A stretch of DNA of 64,000 bases, taken from Alviniconcha marisindica (taxonomy: Eukaryota > Mollusca > Gastropoda > Provannidae). The stretch is taken from NCBI GenBank assembly GCA_018857735.1, contig JABMCL010003250.1, positions 167,501-231,500 on the forward strand, written 5' to 3'. This document shows positions 1 through 11,829 of the stretch, in pieces (position 1 is the stretch's first letter; the number at the start of each line of letters is the position of its first letter). The notes under the pieces were generated by a model, which was not told the origin of the DNA, did no database searches, and saw only the letters and a list, made by a program, of their open reading frames with translations. Made by a program: the position numbers and the translations under genes.

Positions 1-436
1 TGTGTGTGTGTTGTGTGTGTGTGTGTGTGCAATATCCCACTGTACATTTTTGTATTTGCAGTATATCTACTTGTATCATACATGTGTGCTCAAATCAGAG
101 TTTGGTCATGTTTGGTTACTGACAACTTTGGTTTATTTACTGAAATTGCTGTATGTAAAATTCTTGCATGGTTGGCGGTTGTATGGCCTGAAACCTTTTT
201 TATTTTGTCCATTGTATGTGTTTACACATTTTTCTGCAGCTTTTTGTACGGCGCATTGTGTCCTAGATCTTGCCAGGGATCATGCGCCATAGAAATGTCC
301 ATTATTATTATTATTATCAAAACAGGGCTTTAAAAACTCAAGCACTTTCCAGCACCCACAAATACTATCCTCACCCTGGATTTTACATATAGATACATAT
401 CGAGAATGCTGAAAGAAAGGCAGTGCCTCGACTCAC
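1..436 (-). other. DCLK intron, left end of window
   Basis: This stretch follows the donor of DCLK exon 3 and is intronic. It starts with a short (TG)n tract and holds an ATT microsatellite at 302-318 next to a short A/T-rich tail. No further kinase exon is visible on the minus strand. Confidence 0.6.
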
Positions 437-2164
437 CTTCACCAACTCCATAACAAGGTAGATCTTGTCGGTGGTCTCGTACTCCTCATACAGCCGGACG
501 ATGTTGGGGTGGGAACAGTCCTTCATAATGTCAATCTCATTTTCTACCATGTGCTCCTTACCCTTCAACTTTGGCTTGTCAATCACCTTCATCGCAAACT
601 CCTGACCCGTATTTTTTTGTCGTGACAGTCTCACGATGGCAAAGTTGCCATCGCCAAGTGTGCGGCCAAGTTCGTACCGCTCCATCACAAAATTGTCGCT
701 GCTGACCTGTCGTTCTGTTTTACTTCGCCTCACAACTTTCGCCTTGGGCTTGCGGCCAGTGTTCTTCTCGCTGGCATTGTCTTTGTCCTTTTTACGCTTT
801 CTCTCCTGCTTCTCCTTGTTGTTGTCTTTCTCTTTGTCTTTTTCTTCGGTTTCTTTCTCTGTGTTGTCTTGCTTTTCACTGACCTTGTCTGGTTTGGTTT
901 TGCTTTCCTTCTCACCTTTGTCCTTGTTCTCTTTTTCTGCCCTTTGCTTCCTTTTCCGCTTTTTCGGCCTTTTCGCGTTCTTTGCGTTCCTGTTCCTCTT
1001 TGTCTTTTTCAGCCTTTTCGGCAGCAGCCATTCTGTCTCGAGCAGCTTTCTCTGCCTGCTCCCTCTCTTCTTTTTCCTTCTTGATTTTTTCTGCTTCCTT
1101 TTCTTCCTCTATCTTCTTCCTGGCTTCCTCCTCTTTGCGTTTGCGCGCCTCTTCCTTCTCTTTCTCCTTTGGATCTTTTCGTCGAATGTCATCCAAAGGT
1201 TTGAGAGGGTTGAGTGGGGCCAGGCCTCGTCGCTTCCTTTCCTCGTCTAACGCCCTTCTCTCCTGATCAGCCAGCCTGTTTTGCCGCCTGCGAGCTTTGT
1301 CGCGCTCATCATTGGCTGCCTGTTTGCGCTCACGCTCAAGCTTGGACAGCATGTAATAGCCTTGTGGCGAGCCAGACTCTGAACCCATCAAAGAATCTCG
1401 CTCGCTCGCCATGGCAACGGCAGCAGCTCTCTTGCTGCGGTGAGCCGGGCGCTGGGATCGGTGAGTGGAGAGGGCTTCATAATCCTGGTCGCGGTGACTG
1501 CCGGTGTCACTCCCTTCCACAAAACCACTGTCCTTTTTGTCCCCTTCCGCGTCTCTGTTGGCTTTCTGCTTGTCCCGCCGCCGCTGTTTTTCCCAGTCCT
1601 TCAGCAACAGTTTGGCATAGGCGCTGTCAGGGTACAGTTCATCGATAATGTCTGCCACATCACTATCACTCAGCCGCTCATTCCCCAAGGCAATGAAGCA
1701 ATCGTCCTCGCGGAAAAAGTCTGACACACCCTTCACCTCCTTCCCATGTGTCGTGTACAGCTTCTGAACCCGGTTGTTCTTCCACTTTGGCCCGAACGCC
1801 TCAGAAATATCAGCCACAAGCTGCTCGTACGACTGAACACTGCGCCTGTTGAGCAGAATCTTGACATTGTTCCGTGGCCGAGGACCATTCCGGACGATCG
1901 TAATAACTTTGGGCTTCATGGGAACAGCTTCTGTAGGGCCCCCGAGCAAACCAGCAGGGTTGCGGTTGCCAAAGGTTCCCGGCCAGCGCCGACTGGTCTG
2001 CACCGGGTTAGCAGGGTTGCTGGTGTTTCCTGCATTCCCATAAGGACCATTGGTGCGGAAGTAGCGCCCTGGGTGGAAGGCGTTGGAGGCATAGCCACGG
2101 TATCTGTAGCTCCCATAGCTTGTGTCTGATGCAGCATCGCTGTCTTGGACGTTGCCCAGCCGAA
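437..2164 (-). CDS. DCLK1: DCLK coding exon 3: C-DCX, charged linker and kinase N-lobe (frame broken by one base)
   Basis: A very long exon (1,728 bases), acceptor TTTGTGTTACAG at 2165 and donor GTGAGT at 431-436 right after VMELVK. It reads C-DCX ([34 protein letters not shown]), then a linker that is almost only Lys, Glu, Arg and Ala, then the kinase start. The C-DCX frame runs into a stop at 912-914, while the kinase frame is open upstream through the same charged linker. Dropping one C from the CCC at 940-942 joins them as EKEAKAEKE, in keeping with the local repeat, and makes the exon end at a codon boundary. This looks like a homopolymer error or a recent frameshift. Confidence 0.92.
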
Positions 2165-5100
2165 CTGTAACACAAATGGAAAGCCGTTTAATTACCACAC
2201 AAGTTGAAGGTTGTTTGGAATGAGTGCAAATGAACAACAACAAAATAAAATAAAATTAAATGGACAAACAGCCTTCACTAAACAACAGGAAGATTGTATG
2301 GAAAGAGTGTGAGTGAACATAGGACAGGCAACCTTCAATAAAACATTTTTAACAGAAAATGGACAAACAGCCATCACTTAACAACAGGAAGTTTGTATGG
2401 AAAGAGTGTAAGTGAACATAGGACAGGCAACCTTCTATAAAAAAAAAAATTAACAGAGCTGAAGTTTATGTGGAAGTTTGTGTTATATCAGATAAGAGAA
2501 CATGGGACAGACAGCCTTCATTGAACAAGTTGAAGTTTGTGTGGAAAGAGTGTAAGTGAACAACAATCTGACAGGCAGAGCTTCATTAAAAAAGCTGAAG
2601 TTTGTGTGGAAAGAGTGAAAGTGAACAGAAATGGGGCAGTCAGCTATCACGAAAAAAGCTGAAGTTTGTGTGAACAGAACGGCACCAGACTGCTCTGAAT
2701 GAAGAGTAAGTATCCCAGACAGTAATGGTAGAGCTATCATAAAAGTTTGCTTTGTGCAGCATGAATGCTTTACACAATAAGGCTCTAAAAACCAAACCAA
2801 TTCTGAAACAACAGGTCTAAGTCTGGAAGTATGAGTCGATCTGTCAGTGTCAAAGTGTTTATTAATCTTTCAACTGGGTACAGACAAAATAATTAAATTA
2901 ATAATATTGGTAACGATAATTAAAGTATTTGTGTAGCACAAAATCTTGTCTGAGAAGACTATTCTAAGTGCATACACGCACACATACGCACAGGCGCCTG
3001 CACACATGAGTGTATTGACTATACAAAATTATCAGACAAGTTAAACAGATAACAAACAGGGATTTGAGGCAGAGGAAGATAGCAGTGAGGAGTGGAAAAC
3101 ATGGCAGCTAGTCTATTTACATGAAGCTTTGCTTTAATTTTATTTTCTGTCAGTTTTAATCCAATATTGTCATTTTTCCCTGAACTTGAAGATAATGCCA
3201 AAAACAAGAAAATGCTCACTGGTATTTGTGAGTATAAATAAATACTTTTTAAAAGACTTACGTTTCAATAAGAGAAAACAGAAGGGAAAAAAGTGAAAAA
3301 TTAGGTCACCTCAGTGCAGGTAGCAGGACACAGTTTTACACTGTATCAATAATGAACCATTTCATACACTCCGTTACCTTTATATACGTACACACGATCA
3401 GGTCTTTGCACTTGTTCTGTCAGGAACACTGATATTATGCAACCTGCTTGTGAAACACTCCCATGGACCAAAAACAACAAAGCAAAACAACAACGTTCAA
3501 GTGGGACAAAGTGATTAAATATATCCCTTTTTCCTTGTATCTTTCAATGCTCATAGGGGGGGAGGGGAAGAGGGGGAAGAGGGAGGGAGGGGGCAGCGAT
3601 GGCATAGTTTTTCTCTCTCTCTCTCTCTCTCTCTCCATGTGTAAATTTTCAGTACAAATTTTCACTTTCTGAGTTACTTATTCATGCTTCATATACATCT
3701 ATACAAATGATGCCCTGTAATTTTAACTCCCCAGCAGCTTAGTAAGGACTAGTTGTTAGGTTTTGACCGAACTTCAACAACAATCCTTTGTAAAATAAAG
3801 TTTTCAAGTTTGAGTTCAAGTTCTCTCTGTCTCTGATAGTCCCTCAAAACTGTCCCTCCTTCAGGGGGTTAGTGCAGACACGATCTCTCACTTCCAGTGG
3901 AACCACTACAGCAGCTGTTCAAAAAGTAGTTGAAGCTTTGACACTGCCATGGTTATTAAAGCTGCATTCACATAGCTGTCAACCCCTTTTGGGAGTAAAC
4001 CTTAGTCCAGAGTTTGTGAACCTGTATTTCCCTTATGCAGGCCAGGGTCTTTTGTTTTTCGCTGGTGGCAGCGGCATTTTGAATTCCAACGGCATGTGTG
4101 GCAGTGGAAGGAAGAAGCAATGTTGTGCTAAATACACATGCACGACTTCAAATCTCACTTCCAATGAGATTTCTTAGCCTATTGCACTAGACCAGTCAGT
4201 ATGCATTTGGCGACGGCCAGTGTTGGCTGCTCGTTCAATAGTTTTTCAATCTTTTTGCTCAGTTTAAAACAACAAAATTTCATGAAAATTATGTTTTCCT
4301 GTATCCATTTTCCAATATGGCCATATCCCCTCCAAAATAATGACAAACTGTATTTTATACTGGTAAACTGTATGGGTTGACAGGTATGCCGATTCAAGAT
4401 GCCTTCATCCCAGCATCAGCTCACGGTCAGCTTACAACGGCTATGACATCTTTTGACACAAGTATGACAGTTAATGCAGTTGAGAATAGTCACCCCAGCA
4501 CCTGTTTTAATCCAAACAACCAAAGCAAACCCAAACAATCCCCGTTTCACACAGCCAAATAAACAGCCTTAGTACCTTAATTATACACTTCACAGACAAA
4601 TAGTAACACACATACACACACACACACACACAGATATATATATATATATATATATAGTTGTATATATGCAGATTGGTTGGTGACTTCACCAGACTCTTAA
4701 TGAAAGAAGATTTTTACATCATAAAGCTATGAAACAATCATACAAAACAATGAAACACACTGTGCCAGAGCAAATTCCCTGAAACAGCTGGAATTTCTAA
4801 AAAAAATCACTGCCCAGTTGTAGTTAATCCCTGACACAGCTGGAAGTCCTAAGACAGTTCACTACCCAATCTTAGTTATTCCACTACCCTGTCTCAGTTA
4901 ATCCTTGATACTGGGGGAATTTCTAAGACATTTCACTACCCAGCCTTAGTAAATCCCTGACACCAGAGGAATTTCTAAGACATTTCACTACCCAGTCTTA
5001 GTAAATCCCTGACACCGGAGGAATTTCTCAGACATTTCACTACCCAGTCTTAGTAATTCCCTGATACCAGAGGAATTTCTAAGAGATTTCACTACCCAGT

Positions 5101-8100
5101 CTTAGTAAATCCCTTATACCAGAGGAATTTCTAAGACTTTTCACTACCCAGTCTTAGTAAATCCCTGACACCGGAGGAATTTCTAAGAGATTTCACTACC
5201 CAGTCTTAGTAAATCCCTGACACCGGAGGAATTTCTAAAGCATTTCACTACCCAGTCTTAGATAATCTTTGACACTGGTGGAATTTCTAAGACATTTCAC
5301 TACCCAGTCTTCGCTAATCTTTGACACTGGAGGAATTTCTAAGACATTTCACTACCCAGTCTCAGTTAATCCCTGACACTGGAAGAATTTCTAAGACCTT
5401 TCACTACTCAGTCTTAGTAAATCCCTGACACCGGAGGAATTTCTAAGACATTTCACTACCCAGTCTTAGCTGATCTTTGACACTGAAGGAATTTCTAAGA
5501 CATTTCACCACCCAGTCTTAGCTGATCTTTGACACTGAAGGAATTTCTAAGACATTTCACTACCCAGTCTTCACTAATCTTTGACACTGGAGGAATTTCT
5601 AAGACATTTCACTACCCAGTCTTAGCTCATCTGCTGCCTAAAGATTGTCAACATGCATTAGATATATAGATATGCCTGTAAGGAAGCAGGACCTCTGTGT
5701 TTGTCTCATGCATAGGACTAGACTCTCTGTCAACTACCATGAGATTAAGGAGATGAGAAAGACGGTCATTTCCCAAACCAGGATTTGAACCTGTAACCTC
5801 TCAGTTCAGTTCAGCATAAGATAGATATGCACCAGGAAAAGCCTATAAATTATGCATTCCATCCTGTCTCTCTCAAGTTTCCCCAACATTGTTTTTGAAA
5901 CGGTTTTGACCTCTCACTCTCTGTCCACTGTTTTAACCACTTTTCTCTCAAGTTTCCCCAACATTGTCTATGAAACAGTTTTGACCTCTCACTGTCCACT
6001 GATTTAACCACTTTTCTCTCAGAGGTTTCCTCAACATTGCCTTTGAAACATCCCCCCCCCCCCCCAAACAACAGAATTGTGAACAAGAATTTAAGCAAAG
6101 GGTAAAAAATAGTTAATGTCTGACATTTTAACCCTGTAACTGCCTTTTAAAAAGGCCTCTAGAAGTGTATTAAAGGAGGACAATTCAAACCCAATTCCTC
6201 ATGACAGGCACATTTCAATACCTCTTTTGTGGCCACCTCAAGCCAAGCGGCACAAGTGTTCACAACACTGGCTGTATGCATGGTTGCTGTATGCATTTTT
6301 CTTTCACAATGAAAATAAAGAGCAAAAAAAATAAAATCATTCTACCCATAACTGGTATTCACAATACATTACTGCAGCCAAGCGGACGATGCCAGCAAAA
6401 AGAACTTTCAAATTTCATGGCACAGAGTCAAGTGCTAGGACTTTTTCTCACCTCTCAATAATGTTCTACAAATTGTTACACTGCCCAAGGCTTTGTACAC
6501 CAGAGATGAAAGAAATCTGAATTACAGCATAAAAAAACCAACCTGGCAAAGATTTTTGAATCATTTCTGGATAGGGCAGCCTTTACTTATTTGGATAAAA
6601 GAATATTACTTTGCCTGTAGCCCAATTCAATTGATAGATCTTCAAACAATTAACGCACTCTTCAGAGGTGAAGAAAACACACTCGCCCACCCGTTCACCT
6701 GAGATGGGATGAAAAACCTCTGGGTGCGCAAAGCCCAAACATCACTAGCCGATTGGAAGAGTCATGATTTAGCATTTGGCAATAATGAATTTTCTGAATT
6801 TATAAAACCTTTTTACCACCTGAAAAGAAACCAGAGCACTTTTGTGTGCTGTGCAATGTTGTTGCTATTTTTTACTAGGCTAAAGCTGCAAAAATGAAGC
6901 TAAGTGTGAAATGAAAATATTTTCCAAAAATTTTTTTGGTAGGGGAGGGGGTGGGGGGGTCTTAAGCTAGTATTAGTAATAATTCCTTTGGGCTTGTGGA
7001 TTTGCATAAATTCACTATCCAAGCTGGCTAGTCAACCTTTTTTAAATCACTTTCTGCAGACCTCCACTATTTAAGATTAACGCAAACAGTTAGGGATCGG
7101 TTAAAACAAGCATTGCCTTCTGGTTACACCCATCACCACAGGTGACACTAACAGATCTACTGGACGACTGTATCAACTCACATTTGGTTCGGTGAATCAC
7201 TGTAGAAATATGCAGTAAGTTACAAAATGCTAGTCTCAGACAAAAAACAAAACAAAAAACTTTTAATAAAGATAAGCTAGCTGTCAACTAGCACTCCTGT
7301 TAATGTGCCACTGCATGCACCTGTTTAAAGAAATTCCCAAACAAAGAACTGTTCCTGAAAGATGGAATTGTGTTAAAAAGGGATTCATTTACATTAGAAT
7401 AAAATGTGACGTGTAAGGTATGAAAAGGCATTCTTAACAGAAATGGAAAGGGATTCACTCAATATATTGTACTGTGTTGGTCATATAAAAGGTAGTCTTT
7501 GATGAAGTATTCATATATTTAAATGAAAATAATTAAATGTATAAACAAAATGATGGGTTTCAAAATTTTGTCTTCTAAAGAAGCAGATAATGACATATCT
7601 TCCAAAGAAACAGATGACGACAGATGACATATAAAACTAAGTTTTGTTGCAAAAGGGTTAGCAACTCTACATATGGTAGAGCCAGCAACAATCTGAATAT
7701 ATATGAAATCTCACTGCAACCTTAACTTGAAGATAGTAAATCAATCTTTTCAAATGACACTCCAGTTATCATGATGCATCACTAAATCAAGTTTGTTAAC
7801 AAAAGGGTCAGAAGATATTGCCCACACAAACATTCACTGACATTCTGAACCTTTGCTATGACCTTGACCTTGAGTACAGCAATGCAGTCTTTTTTACAAG
7901 ACACATCAGCTTCAATTATGTACCTCCAAATGAAGCTTGCATGTGTACAGGATCAGCAGTTTGGTCAACATAAAAAAAAAGAGGTAATATTCTGATTGTA
8001 TTGGCACTCCGAGCGACTTTGACTTTCAGGATAGTGATACAATATTTTTCACTTGACTTCCACTCATGATAATGCACAGCCAAACCAACTTTTGTTACAA

Positions 8101-9233
8101 AAGGCCCAGCAGTTCAGACGACATCATCCAGACAAAGACAAACTGAAAATTCTTAACCACTGCTGTCCCCTTGACTCTGGACAAGCAATCCATTTTGCAC
8201 TTCAGCTTAACATGGTGTACCATAAAACTGTGCTGGTCACAAAAGACCAAGCAGTTCAGAAGATACAGCCGAAATATTCAGATTTTGATTATATATGACA
8301 TGACCTTAACTGTGACCTTGGATGTGACCTTGAAGATAGCAGCTTCTCACAGGACACTCAGGCTCATAATGATGCCCCATCTACACCAATTTTGGTTTGG
8401 GCAATATCCAGCCACGTGGGCAGATGGAGAGATGAACACAGAGACAGATGGACATGACGATTAAAAAAGAGACAGAAAAACAAAAACAAAAAGGCAAGTA
8501 GAATTGGTGATTTCTATGACTCGACCTAAGCCCATACTAACCTGATTTCCCAACAGACCAGGGTTCAAGCTCAGTACGTCCATACTTGATGACCTTGAAG
8601 CCTTCAAATCCGGCGCAAACATAGGTCTCTCCATCCTGCAGGTCTTCGATGTCTGATACCCTGCGACCCCCGACTGGTGTGAAGATCTGACGTACGCCAT
8701 AGGGAAGGTTGAGACTCGATGGCAGTTTGCCGGTGAGGTCATTGAGCAAGTCGTTGAAGTTGTAGTACCTGGAAACACAGTGCTACTGATTGCCAATCAA
8801 GTCTTAAAATTCTGTTGCTCAAAATGCAGACCAAATGCATAAAAGATTAAAAAGGATGCTGACTGTAGTGGGAAAATAGAAAAATGTCCAGCAGGTTTTG
8901 TACTGTCCCATCAAAAAGACTCAAAGAGTGTTCTTTTTAACCTTTTTGTCTGTTCTAATAATTCTTCTGACTGTTTGCGGTCAATCATGTTCCAGATTAT
9001 TATTTTTTAAACAGAAAACCATAAATCTAAACAAGATGCTTAGCTTATAAGTATAAGTGTGCCATGTAATATGATCTTCAGAGTTCCAAATGTCCTACTG
9101 TGCTGTCAGTCCAGTCAGAGTAAACCTCTGCTAGCTCAGCCCCACCCTCCATCACCTTATGCGTTTTCTTCTTGACTTAAGGCACTCTTTTCAACCAACC
9201 AACCAGTAATGCATGCACATGTGTGTGTGTGTG

Positions 9234-9290
<57 letters not shown>

Positions 9291-9347
9291 TGTGTGTGTG
9301 TGTGTGGAGGGGGGGTACAAACATGTACAAGCAATTGTGCGCATGCA

Positions 9348-9389
<42 letters not shown>

Positions 9390-9635
9390 TGTGTGTGTGT
9401 ACACATTTGCATATCAGTGTGTGAACATGGGTGTAAACATCACACTCATTACTAACCTATGTGGAGTTATGTAGAGTTTCTTGCCCTTGAAGAAGCGATC
9501 TCCGTTGACAAAAAAGCGCACCTTACGAGGTCGTCGCAGGTCTCTGTAGCGATCATCTGTGATATCCTTGTGAACTTGGGATATCCCAGGATTCATCAGC
9601 CGACGTGAAATGTGTTCAGTCATTGAAGCAGACAT
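437..9635 (-). CDS. DCLK1: Doublecortin-like kinase (DCLK), partial, three exons
   Basis: Microtubule-associated Ser/Thr kinase of the DCLK family, joined from exons 9635-9457, 8768-8542 and 2164-437. The order is: short N-terminus; N-DCX domain (about residues 37-125, motif [19 protein letters not shown]); Ser/Gly/Asn-rich spacer; C-DCX domain (about 220-310, motif [20 protein letters not shown]); a long Lys/Glu-rich charged linker; then the kinase N-lobe from about residue 632 with glycine loop [10 protein letters not shown], the ATP-binding Lys in FAMKVI, the helix-C Glu in VENEIDI and the hinge [11 protein letters not shown] domains bind microtubules; the kinase is CaMK-like. All three joins keep phase (split Arg codon, split Val codon, then phase 0). 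The rest of the kinase lies beyond the left edge. A one-base insertion at 940-942 breaks the frame in the third exon. Orthology within DCLK1/2/3 is not resolved, so the symbol is approximate. Confidence 0.93.
2195..2690. repeat. Degenerate tandem repeat in DCLK intron
   Basis: About seven decayed units of 60-75 bases directly upstream of DCLK exon 3. Recurrent cores are GAAGTTTGTGTGGAAAGAG, then GTGAACA, then GGACAGRCAGCCTTCA. Unit length varies and the copies differ by many substitutions and small gaps, so the array is old. Confidence 0.7.
2700..3970. other. Intronic sequence with no gene, low-complexity tracts
   Basis: A/T-rich DCLK intron. It holds a G-rich tract near 3556-3595, a (TC)n run at 3610-3636 and a short dispersed-repeat end near 3785-3830 (TTGTAAAATAAAG followed by GAGTTCAAG). 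I see nothing coding. Confidence 0.5.
3971..4388. mobile_element. Non-autonomous inverted-repeat element (MITE-like), copy 1
   Basis: The left end reads CATAGCTGTCAACCC and the right end is its inverse with one change (GGGTTGACAGGTATG), giving about 15-base terminal inverted repeats around a 418-base body. A second copy in the opposite orientation at 32130-32457 shares the ends and the interior, including TTTTCAATC with AACAACAAAAT and the block CCATTTTCCAATATGGCCATA. No transposase is encoded. Target-site duplication is unclear for this copy; only ATTCA recurs near both ends. The superfamily is not identified. Confidence 0.7.
4610..4656. repeat. (CA)n(TA)n microsatellite
   Basis: A CA dinucleotide run grading into a TA run inside a DCLK intron. 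Confidence 0.9.
4777..5635. repeat. 52-bp minisatellite in DCLK intron
   Basis: About 16 head-to-tail units of 52 bases. The consensus contains TTAGTAAATCCCTGACACC, GGAGGAATTTCTAAGAC and ATTTCACTACCCAGTC. The outer copies, at the left end most clearly, are more divergent, as expected from unequal exchange acting on the centre. Confidence 0.9.
5868..6047. repeat. Three-copy tandem repeat of about 70 bp
   Basis: Three partial copies share CAAGTTTCCCCAACATTG, then TTTTGACCTCTCAC and TTTAACCACTTTTCTCTC. A poly-C run lies immediately after the last copy. No coding role is evident. Confidence 0.75.
6100..7640. other. Unique A/T-rich DCLK intron sequence
   Basis: About 1.5 kb without recognisable genes, repeats or exons; only short chance reading frames are present. 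Confidence 0.5.
7650..8460. repeat. Ancient tandem/dispersed repeat with TGACCTTGACCTT motifs
   Basis: Decayed units of roughly 160-200 bases recur here. Each has an ACAAAAGG(G/C)(T/C)CAGCAG-like core and a TGACCTTGACCTTGA-type block further on (7858-7876, also near 8297-8332). The block resembles direct nuclear-receptor half-sites, but its repetition points to a repeat family and not a selected binding site. The array ends 80 bases before DCLK exon 2. Confidence 0.5.
8542..8768 (-). CDS. DCLK1: DCLK coding exon 2: remainder of N-DCX
   Basis: A 227-base exon with acceptor TGTGTTTCCAG (right end) and donor GTTAGT (left end). It opens by completing the Arg codon of the previous exon, then reads [18 protein letters not shown], the conserved N-DCX helix region. 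It continues through [16 protein letters not shown] and [12 protein letters not shown], which are hallmark DCX-repeat strands. It ends with the first base of a Val codon that the next exon completes. Phase agreement at both ends strongly supports the model. Confidence 0.92.
8769..9456 (-). other. DCLK intron between exons 1 and 2
   Basis: An intron of 688 bases bounded by a donor at 9451-9456 and an acceptor at 8769-8770. Two long (TG)n tracts fill 9218-9305 and 9348-9402. Nothing else is recognised. Confidence 0.8.
9218..9402. repeat. Two (TG)n tracts
   Basis: Near-pure TG runs separated by a G-rich linker. On the minus strand they read as CA repeats, which can act as intronic splicing elements, but no such role is shown here. 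Confidence 0.9.
9457..9635 (-). CDS. DCLK1: DCLK coding exon 1: start codon and N-DCX beginning
   Basis: The ATG is at 9635-9633 (protein begins [10 protein letters not shown]), and the exon ends with the donor GTTAGT (acttac-like complement at 9451-9456) after two bases of an Arg codon. It encodes the basic lead-in and the first N-DCX strand (KVRFFVNGD, then [10 protein letters not shown]). An acceptor (pyrimidine tract plus AG) at 9728-9729 implies the exon carries about 92 bases of 5' UTR (9636-9727), so at least one upstream non-coding exon must exist. This ATG is the first in the joined frame and suits the family's short N-terminus. Confidence 0.9.
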
Positions 9636-9727
9636 GACTGATAGTTTGTTCTTGCTACCAAATCTTCTTTTTAAAGAAAGATGAAACTATTCACTATCTG
9701 CTTTAACGACAGACTACGCCAATGTAT
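9636..9727 (-). other. DCLK1: DCLK 5' UTR part of first coding exon
   Basis: On the minus strand the sequence TTTCTTCACAG ends at 9728, a good splice acceptor, and 92 bases separate it from the DCLK start codon. I read this as the 3' end of the 5' UTR. The cap site would lie in an upstream exon to the right of this position. Confidence 0.6.
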
Positions 9728-10029
9728 CTGTGAAGAAACAAGAAATTGACATTTTCATTGTTTTATTATTTCTCCACTTGACTGTTGATTTTTCTCTCTT
9801 TTCTGACTCCTTTCTACTTTTCTTTACCCATGACAGCTAATGGCCAAGCCCCAAACTGAATTTGCTCCTTGGTCAAGAAAATGGAGAGTTGGAGGTCACA
9901 TTGTGGCTGCAGGCACTTGCAAGCACTCCAGATTGCGCTGAATCCTCAATTGTGGTTTAATCTGAAAAAACAAAATGATTCAAGCTTAGTCAAAGTGTGT
10001 GAAATAGTAACAGACGGACAAAAAGGGAG

Positions 10030-10250
10030 AGGGGGTGCTGTTTGGTCCATGTGAGTGTTGGGTGGTGGTGCAGGTGTGTATGTATGTAGTTTGTGTTTGT
10101 GTTTATTGTGGTATATTTGTGTGTTTGTGTGCATCTGTTTGTGTTTGTGTGGTGTGTATGTATTTGTATATTTGCATATATGTGTGTGTGAGTGTGTGTG
10201 TGCGTGTGCATGTGCACGCACGTGTGTGCATGCAAGCGTGCATGCGTGTT
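10030..10250. repeat. Degenerate TG-rich tract
   Basis: An imperfect TG/TTTG/TGCA microsatellite. Reading frames across it are repeat artefacts. Confidence 0.8.
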
Positions 10251-10999
10251 TAAAAAGAACAAGAATGCCCATTATGCTCAGTACAACATTCAAAATGGAG
10301 AAGAAGAAAAAAACACTTTTAACTTTTATTATTTTTAAAACTATGCCATGATTTTGAAAACTGCTATGGTCAGTCATTAAAACCGGTAAAAACATGTAAT
10401 TATTATGTTCTTCAGAACAAACCCGAGTTCAAACTTTATGTGATAAATCTAATAGTAGTACCATTATGGTACTTGTAAGTAAAGTACGCATGTAAATGCT
10501 GGTGCAATCTCATGCATCAAAAGATATATATCTACACATATTGTGTATACATATTCATAGTCATACCAATACACACAGGGACAACTCAGTATTTGTCTGT
10601 ACTCATACCAATGCACACAGGGACAACTCAGTATTTGACTGTACTGGTACAAACCATCAAATTCAAAGCTGGGGTCAAAATCAACAGAATGGCTGTGTCA
10701 CTGTGCAACAATGTACATGAGCGACCCCAGCGAGTGACCCCAGCCGGCTCCAACTCTTAAGTGTGTACTGAATGCAAACTGTATTGCACAGTACATACCA
10801 TGCAAGCCAACCCTGCCATAAAAGTAGCGACAGTTAAATATACAGTGGCAGTTTATGCAGTTTGTGGGGGCCCAGTCAGGCACAAACAGTGGACCAAAGC
10901 TCCCCTGGTGCTGGCTATTTAGACTCTGAGGCCCACACACCGGCTTTCACTGCAGGGTAAAGCTAGAGAAGGCTGCTTTATGAATTGGACCACCCTGTG

Positions 11000-11330
11000 C
11001 TGCTGGCAAAGCCATGGGCTAGACTTTGTAATTTGGGCAAATGGGCTATATTTCATAATTTGGGCCATGGGCTAGACTTCATAATTTGGGCCATGGGCTA
11101 GCTAGACTTCTTAATTTGGGCCATGGGCCAGTCTTTACAATTTGGGCCATGGGCTAGACTTCACAATTTGGGCCATGGGCTATACTTCATTATTTGGGCC
11201 ATGGGCTATACTTCACAATTTGGGTCACGGGCTATACTTCATAATTTGGGCCATACTTCATAATTTGGGTCATGAACTATACTTCACAATTTGGGCCATG
11301 GGCTGTACTTTACAGTTTGAGCTACACTTC
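11000..11330. repeat. 26-bp minisatellite
   Basis: About 13 tandem units with consensus ACTTCATAATTTGGGCCATG plus GGCTAT. Some units are truncated. The block GGGCCATGGGC is a near-palindrome. Confidence 0.9.
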
Positions 11331-11411
11331 ATAACACGTTCCATTACCACATTTTCTTGCAGTTTTGCAAAAAATGGGTGATCTAAATCTAATGTACTTC
11401 TTCATTGTTTT

Positions 11412-11572
11412 TGCAAGTGTGATGGTGCACCAATCAGCAAGTTGCTTGTGTGATGGTGCACCAATCAGCAAGTTGCTTGTGTGATGGCGCACCAATCAGC
11501 AAGTTGCTTGTGTGATGGCGCACCAATCAGCAAGCTGCTTGTGTGATGGCGCACCAATCAGCAAGTTAATCA
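11412..11572. repeat. 31-bp minisatellite, five copies
   Basis: Five nearly identical units containing TTGTGTGATGGCGCACCAAT followed by CAGCAAG. Only one or two substitutions separate copies, so expansion is recent. Confidence 0.9.
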
Positions 11573-11680
11573 GTAAGTTGGTACTTTGAGCCCAGTGGAT
11601 CACATAGGGTTATATCAGGGCTAGGTCAATCAGCAAATACAAGCCAGTGTTCTTAGTTAGTTCTTCTGGGTGCATTTTGT

Positions 11681-11805
11681 AGTCATGCAAGGAATGTTAT
11701 CCTAACAGTTTATCTTCTTCTTTTTTTATATTTTTATATATATATATATTTTTTTTTATTGTTTTGTAGTCATGCAAGGAATGTTATCCTAACAGTTTAT
11801 CTTCT
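11681..11805. repeat. 85-bp direct duplication
   Basis: The block TAGTCATGCAAGGAATGTTA with its continuation CCTAACAGTTTATCTTCT occurs at about 11681 and again at about 11766, separated by a T/A-rich stretch. Confidence 0.85.
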
Positions 11806-11829
11806 CTTTTTTTTTTTTTTTATATATAT

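Noticed and set aside
3872..4562. Short open frames at 3.9-4.6 kb
   Set aside because: They lie in or next to a MITE-like element that recurs at 32 kb without keeping the frames.
4777..5635. CRISPR-like array
   Set aside because: The units are contiguous 52-bp tandem repeats without unique spacers, in a eukaryotic intron.
7858..8332. Nuclear-receptor response elements (TGACCTTGACCTT)
   Set aside because: The motif recurs as part of a decayed repeat unit and is common in such repeats; there is no evidence for selected binding.
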